From NCBI RefSeq assembly GCF_002950945.1, contig NZ_CP012673.1, positions 10,740,501 to 10,804,500 on the forward strand: DNA of 64,000 nt. The letters are read 5' to 3'. Positions 25,974 through 34,462 of the stretch are shown piece after piece. The position numbers and the translations under genes were made by a program. How positions within the stretch are numbered: position 1 is the first letter of the stretch; every line of letters begins with the position of its first letter. The notes under the pieces are model-generated. The model was not told the DNA's origin and ran no database searches. It was given only the letters and a program-made list of their open reading frames with translations. The DNA is from Sorangium cellulosum (GTDB lineage: Bacteria; Myxococcota_A; Polyangia; Polyangiales; Polyangiaceae).

Positions 25974-26972
25974 ATGAATTCAAGATCTTGCTCTTGGTCT
26001 TTTGGTTGGGTTCCGGTCCGACAGCTGGCTCGAGGTCTGCTCCACGCCGCGTGCCTCGGCGCCGCCCTGCACGCGGCCGCGTGCTCGGGCGGGAGCACCA
26101 GCAGCACTGGCGGAGAGGGCGGCGGTCCGGGGGGCGACCTCGGCACCGGCGGAGACGACATCGGCGGCCTCGATCCGGGGGTCGGCGGCGGCGACAGCAC
26201 CGCGAGCGGCGTCCCCGGCGCCGGCACGGGGGAGCGCTGCGACGGCGTGGACAACGACGGGAACGGCATCATCGACGATGTCGACGCCGGGCAGGACGGC
26301 GTCTGCGACTGCATCCGCATCGCCACGCTCGGCGAGCCCGGCGAGTGGGGCCAGGGCGACGTCTTCGACGCCTGGCTGAATCAGCGCAGCACGAACGGGG
26401 CCGTCAATCTGAACGACGCCGAGCTCACCCCCGAGGAGCTGAGCAAGCACCAGGTCATCATCATCCAGGACGTGAGCGTCATCGGGCGCAGGTACTCGCC
26501 GAGCGAGGTCGAGGCGCTCACGCAGTGGATCGAGAACGGCGGCGGGCTCATGACGCTGATCGGCTACGGCGATCCGGACGAGCGCGAGAACGTCAACACG
26601 CTGCTCGATCCGCTCGGGGTCGGCTACGACCGGGAGCAGATCCTGCCGAAGAGCGGCGGCTCCACGATCCCGATCTCCGAGTGGGCCGGATCTCACCCGG
26701 TCGTGGCAGGGATCGAGAAGGTCGGCGTGGACAACGGGTACCCGGTCGTCGGCGAAGGCACGACGCTGGCCACGGGCGACGGCCACGACGTGCTGAAGGC
26801 CCTGGAGTCCGGGAAAGGCCGGGTGCTGGTCTGGGGCGACGAGTGGATCACGTACAACAGCGAGTGGGTCGACCACCCGGACTACCAGGTCGAGCGCTTC
26901 TGGCTGAACGCCATCAAGTGGATGACGCCGGCCAACGAGTGCCAGGTCGCGATCCCGCCGACCATCAACTGA
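25974..26972 (+). CDS. Lipoprotein with glutamine-amidotransferase-like (GATase1-like) domain
   Basis: 332 residues; ATG 25974 follows GGGGAGAG. An earlier in-frame start would put a long non-signal stretch ahead of the signal peptide. The N-terminus ends in HAAACSGG, a lipobox-like site, followed by a Gly/Ser/Asp-rich linker. A DGVDNDGNGIIDDVD segment near residue 90 resembles a calcium-binding Asp loop of the MopE/thrombospondin type. The rest folds like a GATase1-like/ThuA-like Rossmann domain: IRIATLGEPGEWG, HQVIIIQDVSVIG, VEALTQWIENGGGLMTLIGY, and GRVLVWGDEWITYNSEW near the end. No catalytic Cys is seen at the expected place, so a binding rather than enzymatic role is likely. Confidence 0.75.
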   Translation: MNSRSCSWSFGWVPVRQLARGLLHAACLGAALHAAACSGGSTSSTGGEGGGPGGDLGTGGDDIGGLDPGVGGGDSTASGVPGAGTGERCDGVDNDGNGIIDDVDAGQDGVCDCIRIATLGEPGEWGQGDVFDAWLNQRSTNGAVNLNDAELTPEELSKHQVIIIQDVSVIGRRYSPSEVEALTQWIENGGGLMTLIGYGDPDERENVNTLLDPLGVGYDREQILPKSGGSTIPISEWAGSHPVVAGIEKVGVDNGYPVVGEGTTLATGDGHDVLKALESGKGRVLVWGDEWITYNSEWVDHPDYQVERFWLNAIKWMTPANECQVAIPPTIN

Positions 26973-27081
26973 AGCCGTCCGCCCGGCCTGGACCGGCAGC
27001 GCGGCCCGGACCGGCAGCGCGGCCGCCCGCCGCCGGAGGTCCAGGGGGCCGCGCCGCGCGCGCCAGCGAGCAGGCCGGAGA

Positions 27082-28167
27082 TCAGTAACGTTCGCTGTCG
27101 TTCCTGGGCGCCATCGGCCACACGGGCGAGTCCTCGCCGTTCACGACCGAGCCGCCGTGGGTGAACACCCCGGCCATCTTCAGGAAGTCCGCGGGGAAGT
27201 TCAGCGTGGGGCGGGAGACCTCGTCGAGCGCCGCGACGTGCTCGGGCCGCAGCTTGACGTCGAGCGCGGCGAGGTTGTCGTCGAGCTGCTGGAGCGACCG
27301 GGCGCCGAGGATGGTCGAGCTCACCCCCGGCCGGCCCTGCACCCAGGCGAGCGCCACCCGGGCGGGCGTGGTCTCGAGCTCCTTGGCGATCGCGATGAGC
27401 TTGTCCACGATCGTATAGGTGCGCTCGCCGAGGGCGCTCTCCACCCAGGCGCCCCGGTCGGCCTTCACCTTGCCGGCGTTCTCCCGGGTGTACTTCCCGC
27501 TGAGCGCGCCGCTCTTGAGCGGCGACCACGGCGTGACGCCGAGCCCCATCTCCAGCGCCATGGGGATGAGCTCTCCCTCGACCGTGCGCTCCAGGAGGGA
27601 ATACTCGATCTGGAGGGCGATGAGCGGCTGCCACCCCCGGAAGCGGGCCGTCAGCTGCGCCTCGACGACCTTCCACGCCGGCGTGTCGGAGAAGCCGATG
27701 TACCGCACCTTCCCGGAGCGGACGAGGTCGTCGAGCGCCGCCATGGTCTCGTCGATCGGCGTGAAGCGGTCCCAGCAGTGCATCCAGTAGAGATCGATGT
27801 AGTCCGTCTGGAGGCGCCGGAGCGACTGCTCACACGCGGCGATGAGCGATTTGCGCCCCGCGCCCCCGCCGTTCGGATCCCCGGGGTAGAGGTTGGAGAG
27901 GAACTTGGTGGCGATGACCACCCGGTCGCGCCGGCTCGGGTGGCGCCCGATGTGATCCCCGATGATCTTCTCGGAGTGGCCTCGCGTGTACGCGTTGGCC
28001 GTGTCGATGAAATTGCCGCCGCGCTCGATGAAGCGGTCCAGGATCGCGTTCGACGTCTCGACGCTCGCCCCCCAGCCGAGCTCCTCGCCGAAGGTCATGG
28101 CGCCGAGGCAGAAGGGGCTGACGCGCAGGCCGGACCGGCCCAGGGTGATGTAGTGGTCGAGCGGCAT
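27082..28167 (-). CDS. Aldo/keto reductase
   Basis: 361 residues; ATG 28167 is chosen because AAGGAGAG lies just upstream, rather than an earlier GTG/ATG in frame. The family signature is clear: GRSGLRVSPFCLGAMTFG, GGNFIDTANAYTRGHSEKIIG with the catalytic Asp and Tyr, VVIATKF with the Lys, and YIDLYWMHCWD with the His. The C-terminus holds PGVSSTILGARSLQQLDDNL, the NADPH-binding region. It reduces aldehydes or ketones using NADPH in the cytoplasm; the substrate is unknown. It is divergent from the ABA4-like gene at 28391 and convergent with the lipoprotein at 25974. Confidence 0.95.
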   Translation of the reverse strand: MPLDHYITLGRSGLRVSPFCLGAMTFGEELGWGASVETSNAILDRFIERGGNFIDTANAYTRGHSEKIIGDHIGRHPSRRDRVVIATKFLSNLYPGDPNGGGAGRKSLIAACEQSLRRLQTDYIDLYWMHCWDRFTPIDETMAALDDLVRSGKVRYIGFSDTPAWKVVEAQLTARFRGWQPLIALQIEYSLLERTVEGELIPMALEMGLGVTPWSPLKSGALSGKYTRENAGKVKADRGAWVESALGERTYTIVDKLIAIAKELETTPARVALAWVQGRPGVSSTILGARSLQQLDDNLAALDVKLRPEHVAALDEVSRPTLNFPADFLKMAGVFTHGGSVVNGEDSPVWPMAPRNDSERY

Positions 28168-28390
28168 CAGGTTCTCTCCTTGTGAAGACGCGCAGGTCCG
28201 CGCCGGGTCGACCGGGAGGGTGCCACCGGAGGCGAGGGAGGCGAAAGGAGAAAACATGTCGCCTCGTCGCGGGCCCGAGGCGGCCGGTCCGACTCCTGGC
28301 TTTGTGCTGGCGATACGCCCCTGCCATGCCCCCTCGCCGCCGCGCGTCCTTTGCCCTCGCGGGGCGGTTCACCTACCCTGGCCGGCAGCC

Positions 28391-28846
28391 ATGGACCTGG
28401 AGACGGTGTTCTCGATCTGCAACACGGCGATCCTCCCCGGGTGGCTGCTGCTCGCCTTCGCCCCTCGCTGGCGGTGGACGCAGCGCATCGCCACGGGGAC
28501 CGCGGCGGCGCTGGCGCTCGTGTACCTCATCGCGATCGTGCCGACCTTCGGCAAGGGCGAGGGTGGGTTCGGCTCGCTGCACGACGTCGCGCAGCTCTTC
28601 GCGCGCAGGGAGGTGCTGCTGGTCGGCTGGATCCATTACCTCGTCTTCGATCTGTTCACGGGCGCATGGGAGGTGCGCGACGCCGCGCGGCTCCGGATAC
28701 CACACGTGCTGGTCGTGCCCTGTCTGGTCCTGACGCTGCTCTTCGGCCCCGTCGGCTTCCTCGCCTATCTGGTGCTCCGGGCTGCGCTGCGGCGCCGCCT
28801 GGATGTCGAGGAGACGACCTCGGTCGAGGCGCCCGCCCCCCGGTAA
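28391..28846 (+). CDS. ABA4-like membrane protein (DUF4281)
   Basis: 151 residues; ATG 28391 gives the family start MDLETVFSICNTAILPGWLLLAFAP. Four hydrophobic segments follow, with the conserved WIHYLVFDLFTGAWE block near residue 80 and LLFGPVGFLAYLVLR near the end. The family is named after plant ABA4, which is needed for neoxanthin formation. Bacterial members are small inner-membrane proteins of unproven function. No carotenoid genes are seen nearby, so I make no pathway claim. It is probably expressed alone from the short region divergent to the aldo/keto reductase. Confidence 0.85.
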   Translation: MDLETVFSICNTAILPGWLLLAFAPRWRWTQRIATGTAAALALVYLIAIVPTFGKGEGGFGSLHDVAQLFARREVLLVGWIHYLVFDLFTGAWEVRDAARLRIPHVLVVPCLVLTLLFGPVGFLAYLVLRAALRRRLDVEETTSVEAPAPR

Positions 28847-29083
28847 CGGCCGCGTTTGCCGGCGCGCGCTCCCCGCGAGGCGGGGAGACATCGACCCTCC
28901 TTCAGCCTCCCCGCCCCTCGACACGGCGGAGGCCGGCGGCGCGGCTGGCCGAGGCCGGTGTGGCGCTTTCATCGCGCGTCCCGTCCGTCTAGGATGCCCG
29001 GCCGCTCGTCCCTCGGCGAGGGGGCAGCGGCGTGAGCGTCGAACGTCGGAGCGCCCACAGCCCAACCTGCACACAGGTGATCA

Positions 29084-30925
29084 ATGAGATCGAGATCGAG
29101 TCGATATGGATCCGCGCTCGCGTTGAGCCTTTCGCTTCTGGCCACATCGGGATGCGAGTTGATCACGATGCCCGATCGCAGCTTGATCGACGAGGGCGGC
29201 GGGGCGGGAGGCGCAGGAGGTCAGGGCGGGGGTGGCGGCATCGCCGGCAACGGCGGCAATGACGCTGGCGGCGGTGGCAGCGGCGGCGACGGCGGCAGCA
29301 CCGGCACATCCGGCGGCGGTGGCAGCGGCGGCGACGGCGGCAGCACCGGCACATCCGGCGGCGGTGGCAACGGCGGCGGTGGTGGCAACGACGGCGGCGG
29401 CAGCGCGACCAGCTCCGCGAGCTCCGGCGGCGGCGACGGCGGCTCCGGCGGCGACGGCAGCGCGACCAGCTCCAGCAGCTCCACGAGCTCGGGCGGCGGC
29501 GACGGCGGCGGCGGCGCTGCCAGCTCCAGCGGCTCCGGTGGCGGCGGCGACGGCGGCTCTGGCGGCGACGGCGGCTCTGGCGGCGACGGCGGCTCTGGCG
29601 GCGACGGCGGCTCGAGCGGCAGCGGCGGCCCCGCCTGTACCGCGGATGCAGAGTGCCCCGCGCCCGCGAGCGAGTGCGCCACGACGAGGTGCCTCGACGG
29701 CACGTGTGTCACCACGAACGTGGACGCGGGCACGCCCGCGGAGATGCAGATGGACGGCGACTGCGCCACGCGGGTCTGCGACGCCGACGGCGCGGTCGTC
29801 GAGGTGAACCAGGACGACGACGTGCCCAACGACCGCAGCGAGTGCACGATCGACGCGTGCGTCGATGGCTCCCCGCGGCACGATCCGGTCGCGGTCGGCA
29901 CCGTGTGCTCGCTGGCCGACGGCGGCCTGTGCAACCCGCTCGGCGTCTGCGTGCCGTGCCTCGTCGACGCGGACTGCCCGAGCGAGGTGTGCATCGAGTA
30001 CGCCTGCCAGGAGCCCAGCTGCACGGACGGGCGCCTGAACGGCGACGAGTCCGGCATCGACTGCGGCGGCAGCTTCTGCCCGACCTGCGGGGCGCCGGCC
30101 ACGGTGACCTCGGTCGACTACCCGGTCATCGCGCTCGGCGGCGCGCTCGTGCTCACGGGCACGGGGTTCACCGGCGCGACGCAGGTCATCGTGGGCTACA
30201 GGACGCAGTCGTTCACGGTCGACTCCGACACGCAGATCACGATCCCCGCACTCTCGGGCGACATGGAGCCCGGCGAGCGCGACGTCGTGGTGAACCGGCC
30301 GGGCGCGCTGAGCTCGACGTTCCCGGTGACGGTGATCCGGCTGCAAATCAACGAGATCGAGGCGGACACGCCCACGATGCCGCTGAACGACGATCGCGAG
30401 TTCGTCGAGATCAGCACGGGCGTGAGAAATGTGAGCCTCGCCGGCTACACGCTCGTGCTCTTCAACGGCGGCGTCTCGGGTGATCCGTCGTACCGGGCGG
30501 TGGAGCTCAACGGCACGACGAACGCGGCCGGCCTCCTGCTCGTCGGCAACCCCGCTGTGACCCCTGAGCCCGCCGTGCGCCTCGACCCGGTCGCCATCTC
30601 CAACAACCTCCAGAACGGCGCGGACGCGGCCGGCCTGTACCAGGCGTTGCCCGCAGCTTTCCCCTCGGGCACCCCGGTCACGGCCACGCACCTTATTGAC
30701 GCCGTGGTCTACGGCGCCGGCCACGCGGCCGACGCGGAGCTCCTGAACGCGCTGATCTCCAGCGACCCCGAGGCGCCCGAGCGCGTCCAACCCGACGAGG
30801 GCGATACCGGCGCGCTGTCGTCGACGCAGTCGATCCAGCGCTGCGCCGACGGCGTCCGCGACGGCCGCCTCTTCCGGGCCGCGGCGCCCACCCCCGGCGC
30901 GCGCAACACCGTTCGCTGCCCCTGA
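29084..30925 (+). CDS. Large Gly-rich lipoprotein with IPT/TIG-like and lamin-tail-like domains
   Basis: 613 residues; ATG 29084 follows AGGTGA. The signal peptide ends LLATSGC, a lipobox. Residues ~37-185 are a Gly/Ser/Asp-rich linker built from nucleotide repeats. A Cys-rich segment (about 186-340) has C-x-A-D-A-E-C-type motifs typical of myxobacterial surface lipoproteins. An IPT/TIG-like domain follows with VTSVDYPVIALGGALVLTG and GFTGATQVIVG. The final ~180 residues resemble a lamin-tail domain: INEIEADTP, REFVEIS, VSLAGYTLVLFNGG, DAVVYG. It is probably outer-membrane anchored and exposed. Its function is unknown; the repeats make its length likely to vary between strains. Confidence 0.82.
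   Translation: MRSRSSRYGSALALSLSLLATSGCELITMPDRSLIDEGGGAGGAGGQGGGGGIAGNGGNDAGGGGSGGDGGSTGTSGGGGSGGDGGSTGTSGGGGNGGGGGNDGGGSATSSASSGGGDGGSGGDGSATSSSSSTSSGGGDGGGGAASSSGSGGGGDGGSGGDGGSGGDGGSGGDGGSSGSGGPACTADAECPAPASECATTRCLDGTCVTTNVDAGTPAEMQMDGDCATRVCDADGAVVEVNQDDDVPNDRSECTIDACVDGSPRHDPVAVGTVCSLADGGLCNPLGVCVPCLVDADCPSEVCIEYACQEPSCTDGRLNGDESGIDCGGSFCPTCGAPATVTSVDYPVIALGGALVLTGTGFTGATQVIVGYRTQSFTVDSDTQITIPALSGDMEPGERDVVVNRPGALSSTFPVTVIRLQINEIEADTPTMPLNDDREFVEISTGVRNVSLAGYTLVLFNGGVSGDPSYRAVELNGTTNAAGLLLVGNPAVTPEPAVRLDPVAISNNLQNGADAAGLYQALPAAFPSGTPVTATHLIDAVVYGAGHAADAELLNALISSDPEAPERVQPDEGDTGALSSTQSIQRCADGVRDGRLFRAAAPTPGARNTVRCP
29267..29356 (+). repeat. 45-nt tandem repeat, two exact copies
   Basis: A 45-nt unit beginning GGCGGCGGTGGCAGCGGCGG and ending ACCGGCACATCC is present at 29267-29311 and 29312-29356 without differences. 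It encodes part of the Gly/Ser linker of the lipoprotein at 29084. Exact copies imply a recent duplication by slippage. Confidence 0.85.
29552..29605 (+). repeat. 18-nt tandem repeat, three exact copies
   Basis: The unit GGCGGCTCTGGCGGCGAC occurs at 29552-29569, 29570-29587 and 29588-29605 and encodes GGSGGD. It is a second slippage-prone block in the same linker. Confidence 0.85.
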
Positions 30926-30970
30926 GCCCGTGCGGCGCGCGGGGCGGCCTGGCGGGCGCGCCCCGCGCTG

Positions 30971-31017
30971 CGCTCGCCGCCCACGCTCGGCGCTCGCCGC
31001 CCACGCTCGGCGCTCGC
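30971..31017. repeat. 20-nt tandem repeat between convergent genes
   Basis: A 20-nt unit starting CGCTCGCCGCCCACG is present twice exactly (30971-30990 and 30991-31010), then a partial third copy follows. It fills the gap between the lipoprotein stop at 30925 and the minus-strand glycosyltransferase stop at 31034. No terminator hairpin is evident beside it. Confidence 0.75.
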
Positions 31018-31033
31018 CCCTCGCGGCCGGCGC

Positions 31034-32788
31034 TCAGCGCTCGAGGTAGATCTCGAAATCCTCGATCATCACCGCGAGCTCGTAGCGCTCCGCGAGGAGC
31101 CCCGCGAGCGCGGGGAACCCGTCCAGCGTGTCGCGCGAGTCGAGCCCGTCGCCCGTGACCGACGGGAACACGTCGCGACGCTCGACCACGATCGCGGCCG
31201 GCGGGCTCGCGGCGAGGTCGCGCATCAGCGCGTCGCGCGCCGGCTCCCGGGCCCACACCGCGCGCTGCGGGACGTTGTAGAGGTAACGCGTCGCCGGCGC
31301 GCGATCGGCGAGGTCGTAGATCACCGGCTCGAAGCCCCAGACGAAGATCGGCCTCTCCGGCGCGACCCGCTCGCGCACCCACGCGGCGACCGCGCGGTTC
31401 GCCGCGGCGTTGACGTCGGCGACCGACGCGAGGCGGTCGAGCCGGCCCAGGTCCTCCGCGCCCGACGCGATCAGCGCGAGCCGCTCGGCGCAGCGATCGA
31501 CGTAGAAGTCGGCGACATCCTTGGTCGCGGAGCGCGCGAACGCCGCGGCGACGAGCAACGCCCCGAGCGCCGCGGCCGCGAGCGCGCCGCGCCGCACGCA
31601 GCGCTGCCACGCCTTCCAGAGGCCGAGCGCGGCGAGCATCGCGGCGAGCGGCCAGGTCGCGCCGTAGTGGTACGGGAAGAACTTCGCCTGCATCACCACG
31701 CCCGCGAGGTGCACCGCGATCACGCCCGAGAGCAGCGCCACGCCCGCCCGCTCGTGGCGGTCCGGGTGCAGCGCGAGCAGACAGACGAGGCCGAGCGCGA
31801 CCGGGCCGGAGTAACGCACGAGCCACTCGCTGACGCCGTGCCACGCCATCTCGAGCACGCCCGCGCTGCGCCACCCGAGCGCGGTGTAGTGCGGCGTGAA
31901 GACGAACAGCACCTCCCACAGGTCGCCGAGCGCGCCCCGCGCGGCGAACCAGGACACACACGCGAGCACCGGGAGCACGCCGCCCAGCGCGATGAGCAGG
32001 CCGGGCCGGAGCGCGGCCCAGAGCAGCGCGCGCGCCGCGCCGGCCCCGGCCGAGGCGCCGCCCCGCGCGCGCCCGAGGCCGACGCGGCGGCGCGCGATCC
32101 GTGCGAGCTCCGCGAGCGCGGGGACGCCCAGCAGGACGGCGAGCACGACGCCGCCGCCCGCGAGCGGGGGCTTGAGCAGCCCGGCGGCGCCGAAGAGCGC
32201 GCCGGACACGACGAGCGCGGCCGCGCCCGGCGCCGGGCGCGGCGCGCCGGCGCGGCCGCGCGGCGTGGCCGCGAGCAGCGCGAACACGGTGAGCATGCCG
32301 CCGAACGACTCGGGCTGCGCGGTGTGCCAGAAATCGAGCTGCGCATGGACGAGCACGGCGAGCGCCGCGGCGACGACGCCGATCCGGCGGTCGCCGAAGG
32401 CGCGCCAAGCGAGCGACGCCATCGCGACGCACATGCCGGCGAGGCCGAGCACCTCGAGCACGCGGATGCCCCACTGCGCCGGGCCGAAGAGGGCGCGCGC
32501 GATCGCGTAGATCACGAAGATGCCGGGCGGCTTGAAGTCGAACGCGTCGCGGTAGGGCATGCCGCCGTCGAGCACCGCGCGCGCGACCATGGCGTAGATG
32601 CCCTGATCGCGGCCGTAGCCGTAGATCAGGATCTGCAGCAGCAGGAACGCGATGACCCCGAGCGAGAGCGCCTCGATCGCCGCCGCGCCAGGCACACGCG
32701 CCGGCGAAGAAGCGAGGCGATCGCGCGCGGCCTCGCTGGAGGTGGCCCCGGGAGAGGCCTCGGTCGCTTCCGGCGCGACGTCACGCAC
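31034..32788 (-). CDS. Integral-membrane glycosyltransferase, GT39/ArnT-like
   Basis: 584 residues from a GTG at 32788; the ribosome binding site is weak, so the start could be later. After a ~35-residue cytoplasmic leader comes helix 1 (LSLGVIAFLLLQILIYG). The first periplasmic loop is GYGRDQGIYAMVARAVLDGG and then YRDAFDFKPPGIFVIYAIAR, which carries the acidic residues expected of PMT/ArnT enzymes. Around ten to eleven further helices follow, and a soluble C-terminal region of ~150 residues contains FVWGFEPVIYDLADR. It likely uses a polyprenyl-phosphate sugar. It is a distant relative of the gene at 17620, and is divergent from the E2 gene at 33107. Confidence 0.85.
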   Translation of the reverse strand: MRDVAPEATEASPGATSSEAARDRLASSPARVPGAAAIEALSLGVIAFLLLQILIYGYGRDQGIYAMVARAVLDGGMPYRDAFDFKPPGIFVIYAIARALFGPAQWGIRVLEVLGLAGMCVAMASLAWRAFGDRRIGVVAAALAVLVHAQLDFWHTAQPESFGGMLTVFALLAATPRGRAGAPRPAPGAAALVVSGALFGAAGLLKPPLAGGGVVLAVLLGVPALAELARIARRRVGLGRARGGASAGAGAARALLWAALRPGLLIALGGVLPVLACVSWFAARGALGDLWEVLFVFTPHYTALGWRSAGVLEMAWHGVSEWLVRYSGPVALGLVCLLALHPDRHERAGVALLSGVIAVHLAGVVMQAKFFPYHYGATWPLAAMLAALGLWKAWQRCVRRGALAAAALGALLVAAAFARSATKDVADFYVDRCAERLALIASGAEDLGRLDRLASVADVNAAANRAVAAWVRERVAPERPIFVWGFEPVIYDLADRAPATRYLYNVPQRAVWAREPARDALMRDLAASPPAAIVVERRDVFPSVTGDGLDSRDTLDGFPALAGLLAERYELAVMIEDFEIYLER

Positions 32789-33106
32789 CGGGGTCTTTTA
32801 CCGGCTCGGGCTTGGCAGCGTCTACGTAGGATTCCGGTCGGCCTGCTCCGAGGCGCCGCGGCGCGGGCCGGCGCCGCGGCGCTGCGATGCCGGACCGCGC
32901 GGGCTCGCCGCGGCGGCCCTGGCGGCGGCTGGCCGGCGGATGGGCAGGTCCACGCCGCCGCGCCTCGCCGGCGCCGTCTTCTCGAAGGATGCACGCTGGA
33001 CGAACATGCGTCGTTGCCCTCGTGGGGCGGGAGGCGTATACGACCGTGCCGCCTTGCCCCGAGAAACGGGCGCTCCCGGCGGCGCGCGTTGGAGGAGCGA
33101 GAAGCG

Positions 33107-34462
33107 ATGGTCGATGTTCGCATGCCGCAGCTCGGCGAGAGCGTGCTCGAGGGGACCGTCTCGAGGTGGCTCGTGCGCGAGGGCGATTTCGTCAAGCGCG
33201 AGCAGCCGCTGCTCGAGGTTGCGACCGACAAGGCAGACACGGAGATCCCGGCGCCGATCGCCGGCCGTGTCGCGCGGATCGCGGTGGCGGAGGGGACCGT
33301 GGTCGCCAAGGAAGGTCTGCTCTGCCAGATCGACGAGGCGGCGACCGAGTCCCAGGCAGCGCCCCAGCAGGGCGCGCCCCCCGCCGCCGCCGAGGCACGG
33401 CCGCCGGCACCAGCGCCGGCGCCGGCGCCGGGCAGCAACGGCCACGACGAGGGCGCCCGTCCTCTGACGAGCCCGTCGACGAAGAAGCTGGCCCGCGAGG
33501 AGGGCGTCGACCTGCACGCCGTGCAGGGGACCGGCGAGCACGGCCGGATCACCCGCGACGACGTGCTGCGCGCGAAGCAGGGCGCGGCGCCCGAGCCGGC
33601 GCGTCCGGCGCCGAGCGCGAGCCAGGCGCCGAGCGCGAGCCAGGCGCCGGGCGCGAGCCAGGCGGCGGAGCTGTCGCAGCTCATCCAGGCGAGCGGCGGG
33701 TTCGTCCCGCCGGTGCCCGGCGTCGGGTTCGGCGCGTACAAGGTGCCGCCGTACACCCCGAAGCCGGGGGACAAGGTGGTGCCCTTCAGCCGGCGGCGCC
33801 GCATCACCGCGGATCACATGGTCTATTCCAAGGTGACGTCGCCGCACGTGGTGACGGTCGCCGAGGTCGACCTGCACGAGACGTCGAAGCTCCGCGAGGC
33901 GCACAAGGACGAGTACAAGAAGGCCGGGGTCTCGCTGACGTTCCTGTCCTTCATCTGCGCCGCGGCCGTCCGCGCGCTGCGCGAGCACCCCGAGTTCAAC
34001 GCGCGTGTGCTCGAGAACTCGTACGTGGTGCTGCGCGACGTCAACCTCGGCGTGGCGGTGGACACGCCCGGCGGCCTCATCGTCCCGAGCATCAAACACG
34101 CCGACGAGCTGGCGCTGCGCGGCATCGCGCGCAGCATCGACGAGCTCGCCGGGCGCGCGCGGTCCGGCAAGATCACGGCGGACGATCTCGCCAATACGAC
34201 CTTCACCGTCTCGAACCCCGGCCTGAAGGGGAACCTGTTCGGCGGCGCGATCATCTCGCAGCCGAACGTCGGCATCCTCAGGATGGGCGAGATCAAGAAG
34301 CGCGTCGTGGTGGTCACGAAGGACAAGGAGGACTCGATCGCGATCCATCCGGTCATGTTCCTCGCGCTGTCCTACGACCACCGCATCATCGACGGGGTGT
34401 TGGCGAACTCGTTCCTCTGGCGCGTCACCGACATCCTCACACGCGGGGAGTTCGAAGTATGA
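33107..34462 (+). CDS. Dihydrolipoamide acyltransferase (E2 component of a 2-oxoacid dehydrogenase)
   Basis: 451 residues; ATG 33107 follows GGAGGAGCGAGAAGCG. The N-terminal lipoyl domain has LLEVATDKADTEIPAP with the lipoylated Lys42. After a Pro/Ala linker comes the peripheral-subunit-binding domain (SPSTKKLAREEGVDLHAVQG, then GRITRDDVL), then a second linker with repeated APSASQ units. The catalytic domain runs from about residue 220 with FSRRRRITADHMVYS, VSNPGLKGNLFGGAIIS and the active-site ALSYDHRIIDG. The enzyme moves an acyl group from lipoyl-Lys to CoA. No E1 or E3 gene is adjacent; the stop overlaps the glyA start (ATGA), so it is coupled to serine hydroxymethyltransferase, an unusual partner. 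Which 2-oxoacid is used cannot be told. Confidence 0.93.
   Translation: MVDVRMPQLGESVLEGTVSRWLVREGDFVKREQPLLEVATDKADTEIPAPIAGRVARIAVAEGTVVAKEGLLCQIDEAATESQAAPQQGAPPAAAEARPPAPAPAPAPGSNGHDEGARPLTSPSTKKLAREEGVDLHAVQGTGEHGRITRDDVLRAKQGAAPEPARPAPSASQAPSASQAPGASQAAELSQLIQASGGFVPPVPGVGFGAYKVPPYTPKPGDKVVPFSRRRRITADHMVYSKVTSPHVVTVAEVDLHETSKLREAHKDEYKKAGVSLTFLSFICAAAVRALREHPEFNARVLENSYVVLRDVNLGVAVDTPGGLIVPSIKHADELALRGIARSIDELAGRARSGKITADDLANTTFTVSNPGLKGNLFGGAIISQPNVGILRMGEIKKRVVVVTKDKEDSIAIHPVMFLALSYDHRIIDGVLANSFLWRVTDILTRGEFEV

Noticed and set aside
25339..25983. 214-codon minus-strand frame between the sigma and lipoprotein genes
   Set aside because: No ribosome binding site, no domain, unusual composition compared with real neighbours; it also spans the expected promoters.
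30693..32474. 593-codon frame on the minus strand overlapping the 31034-32788 glycosyltransferase in another reading frame
   Set aside because: It is an Arg/Ala-rich shadow; the in-frame glycosyltransferase shows helices and loop motifs.
31667..33106. Extension of the E2 gene upstream to 31667
   Set aside because: The extra 480 codons are antisense to the glycosyltransferase and then low complexity; the lipoyl domain starts exactly at ATG 33107 behind a good ribosome binding site.
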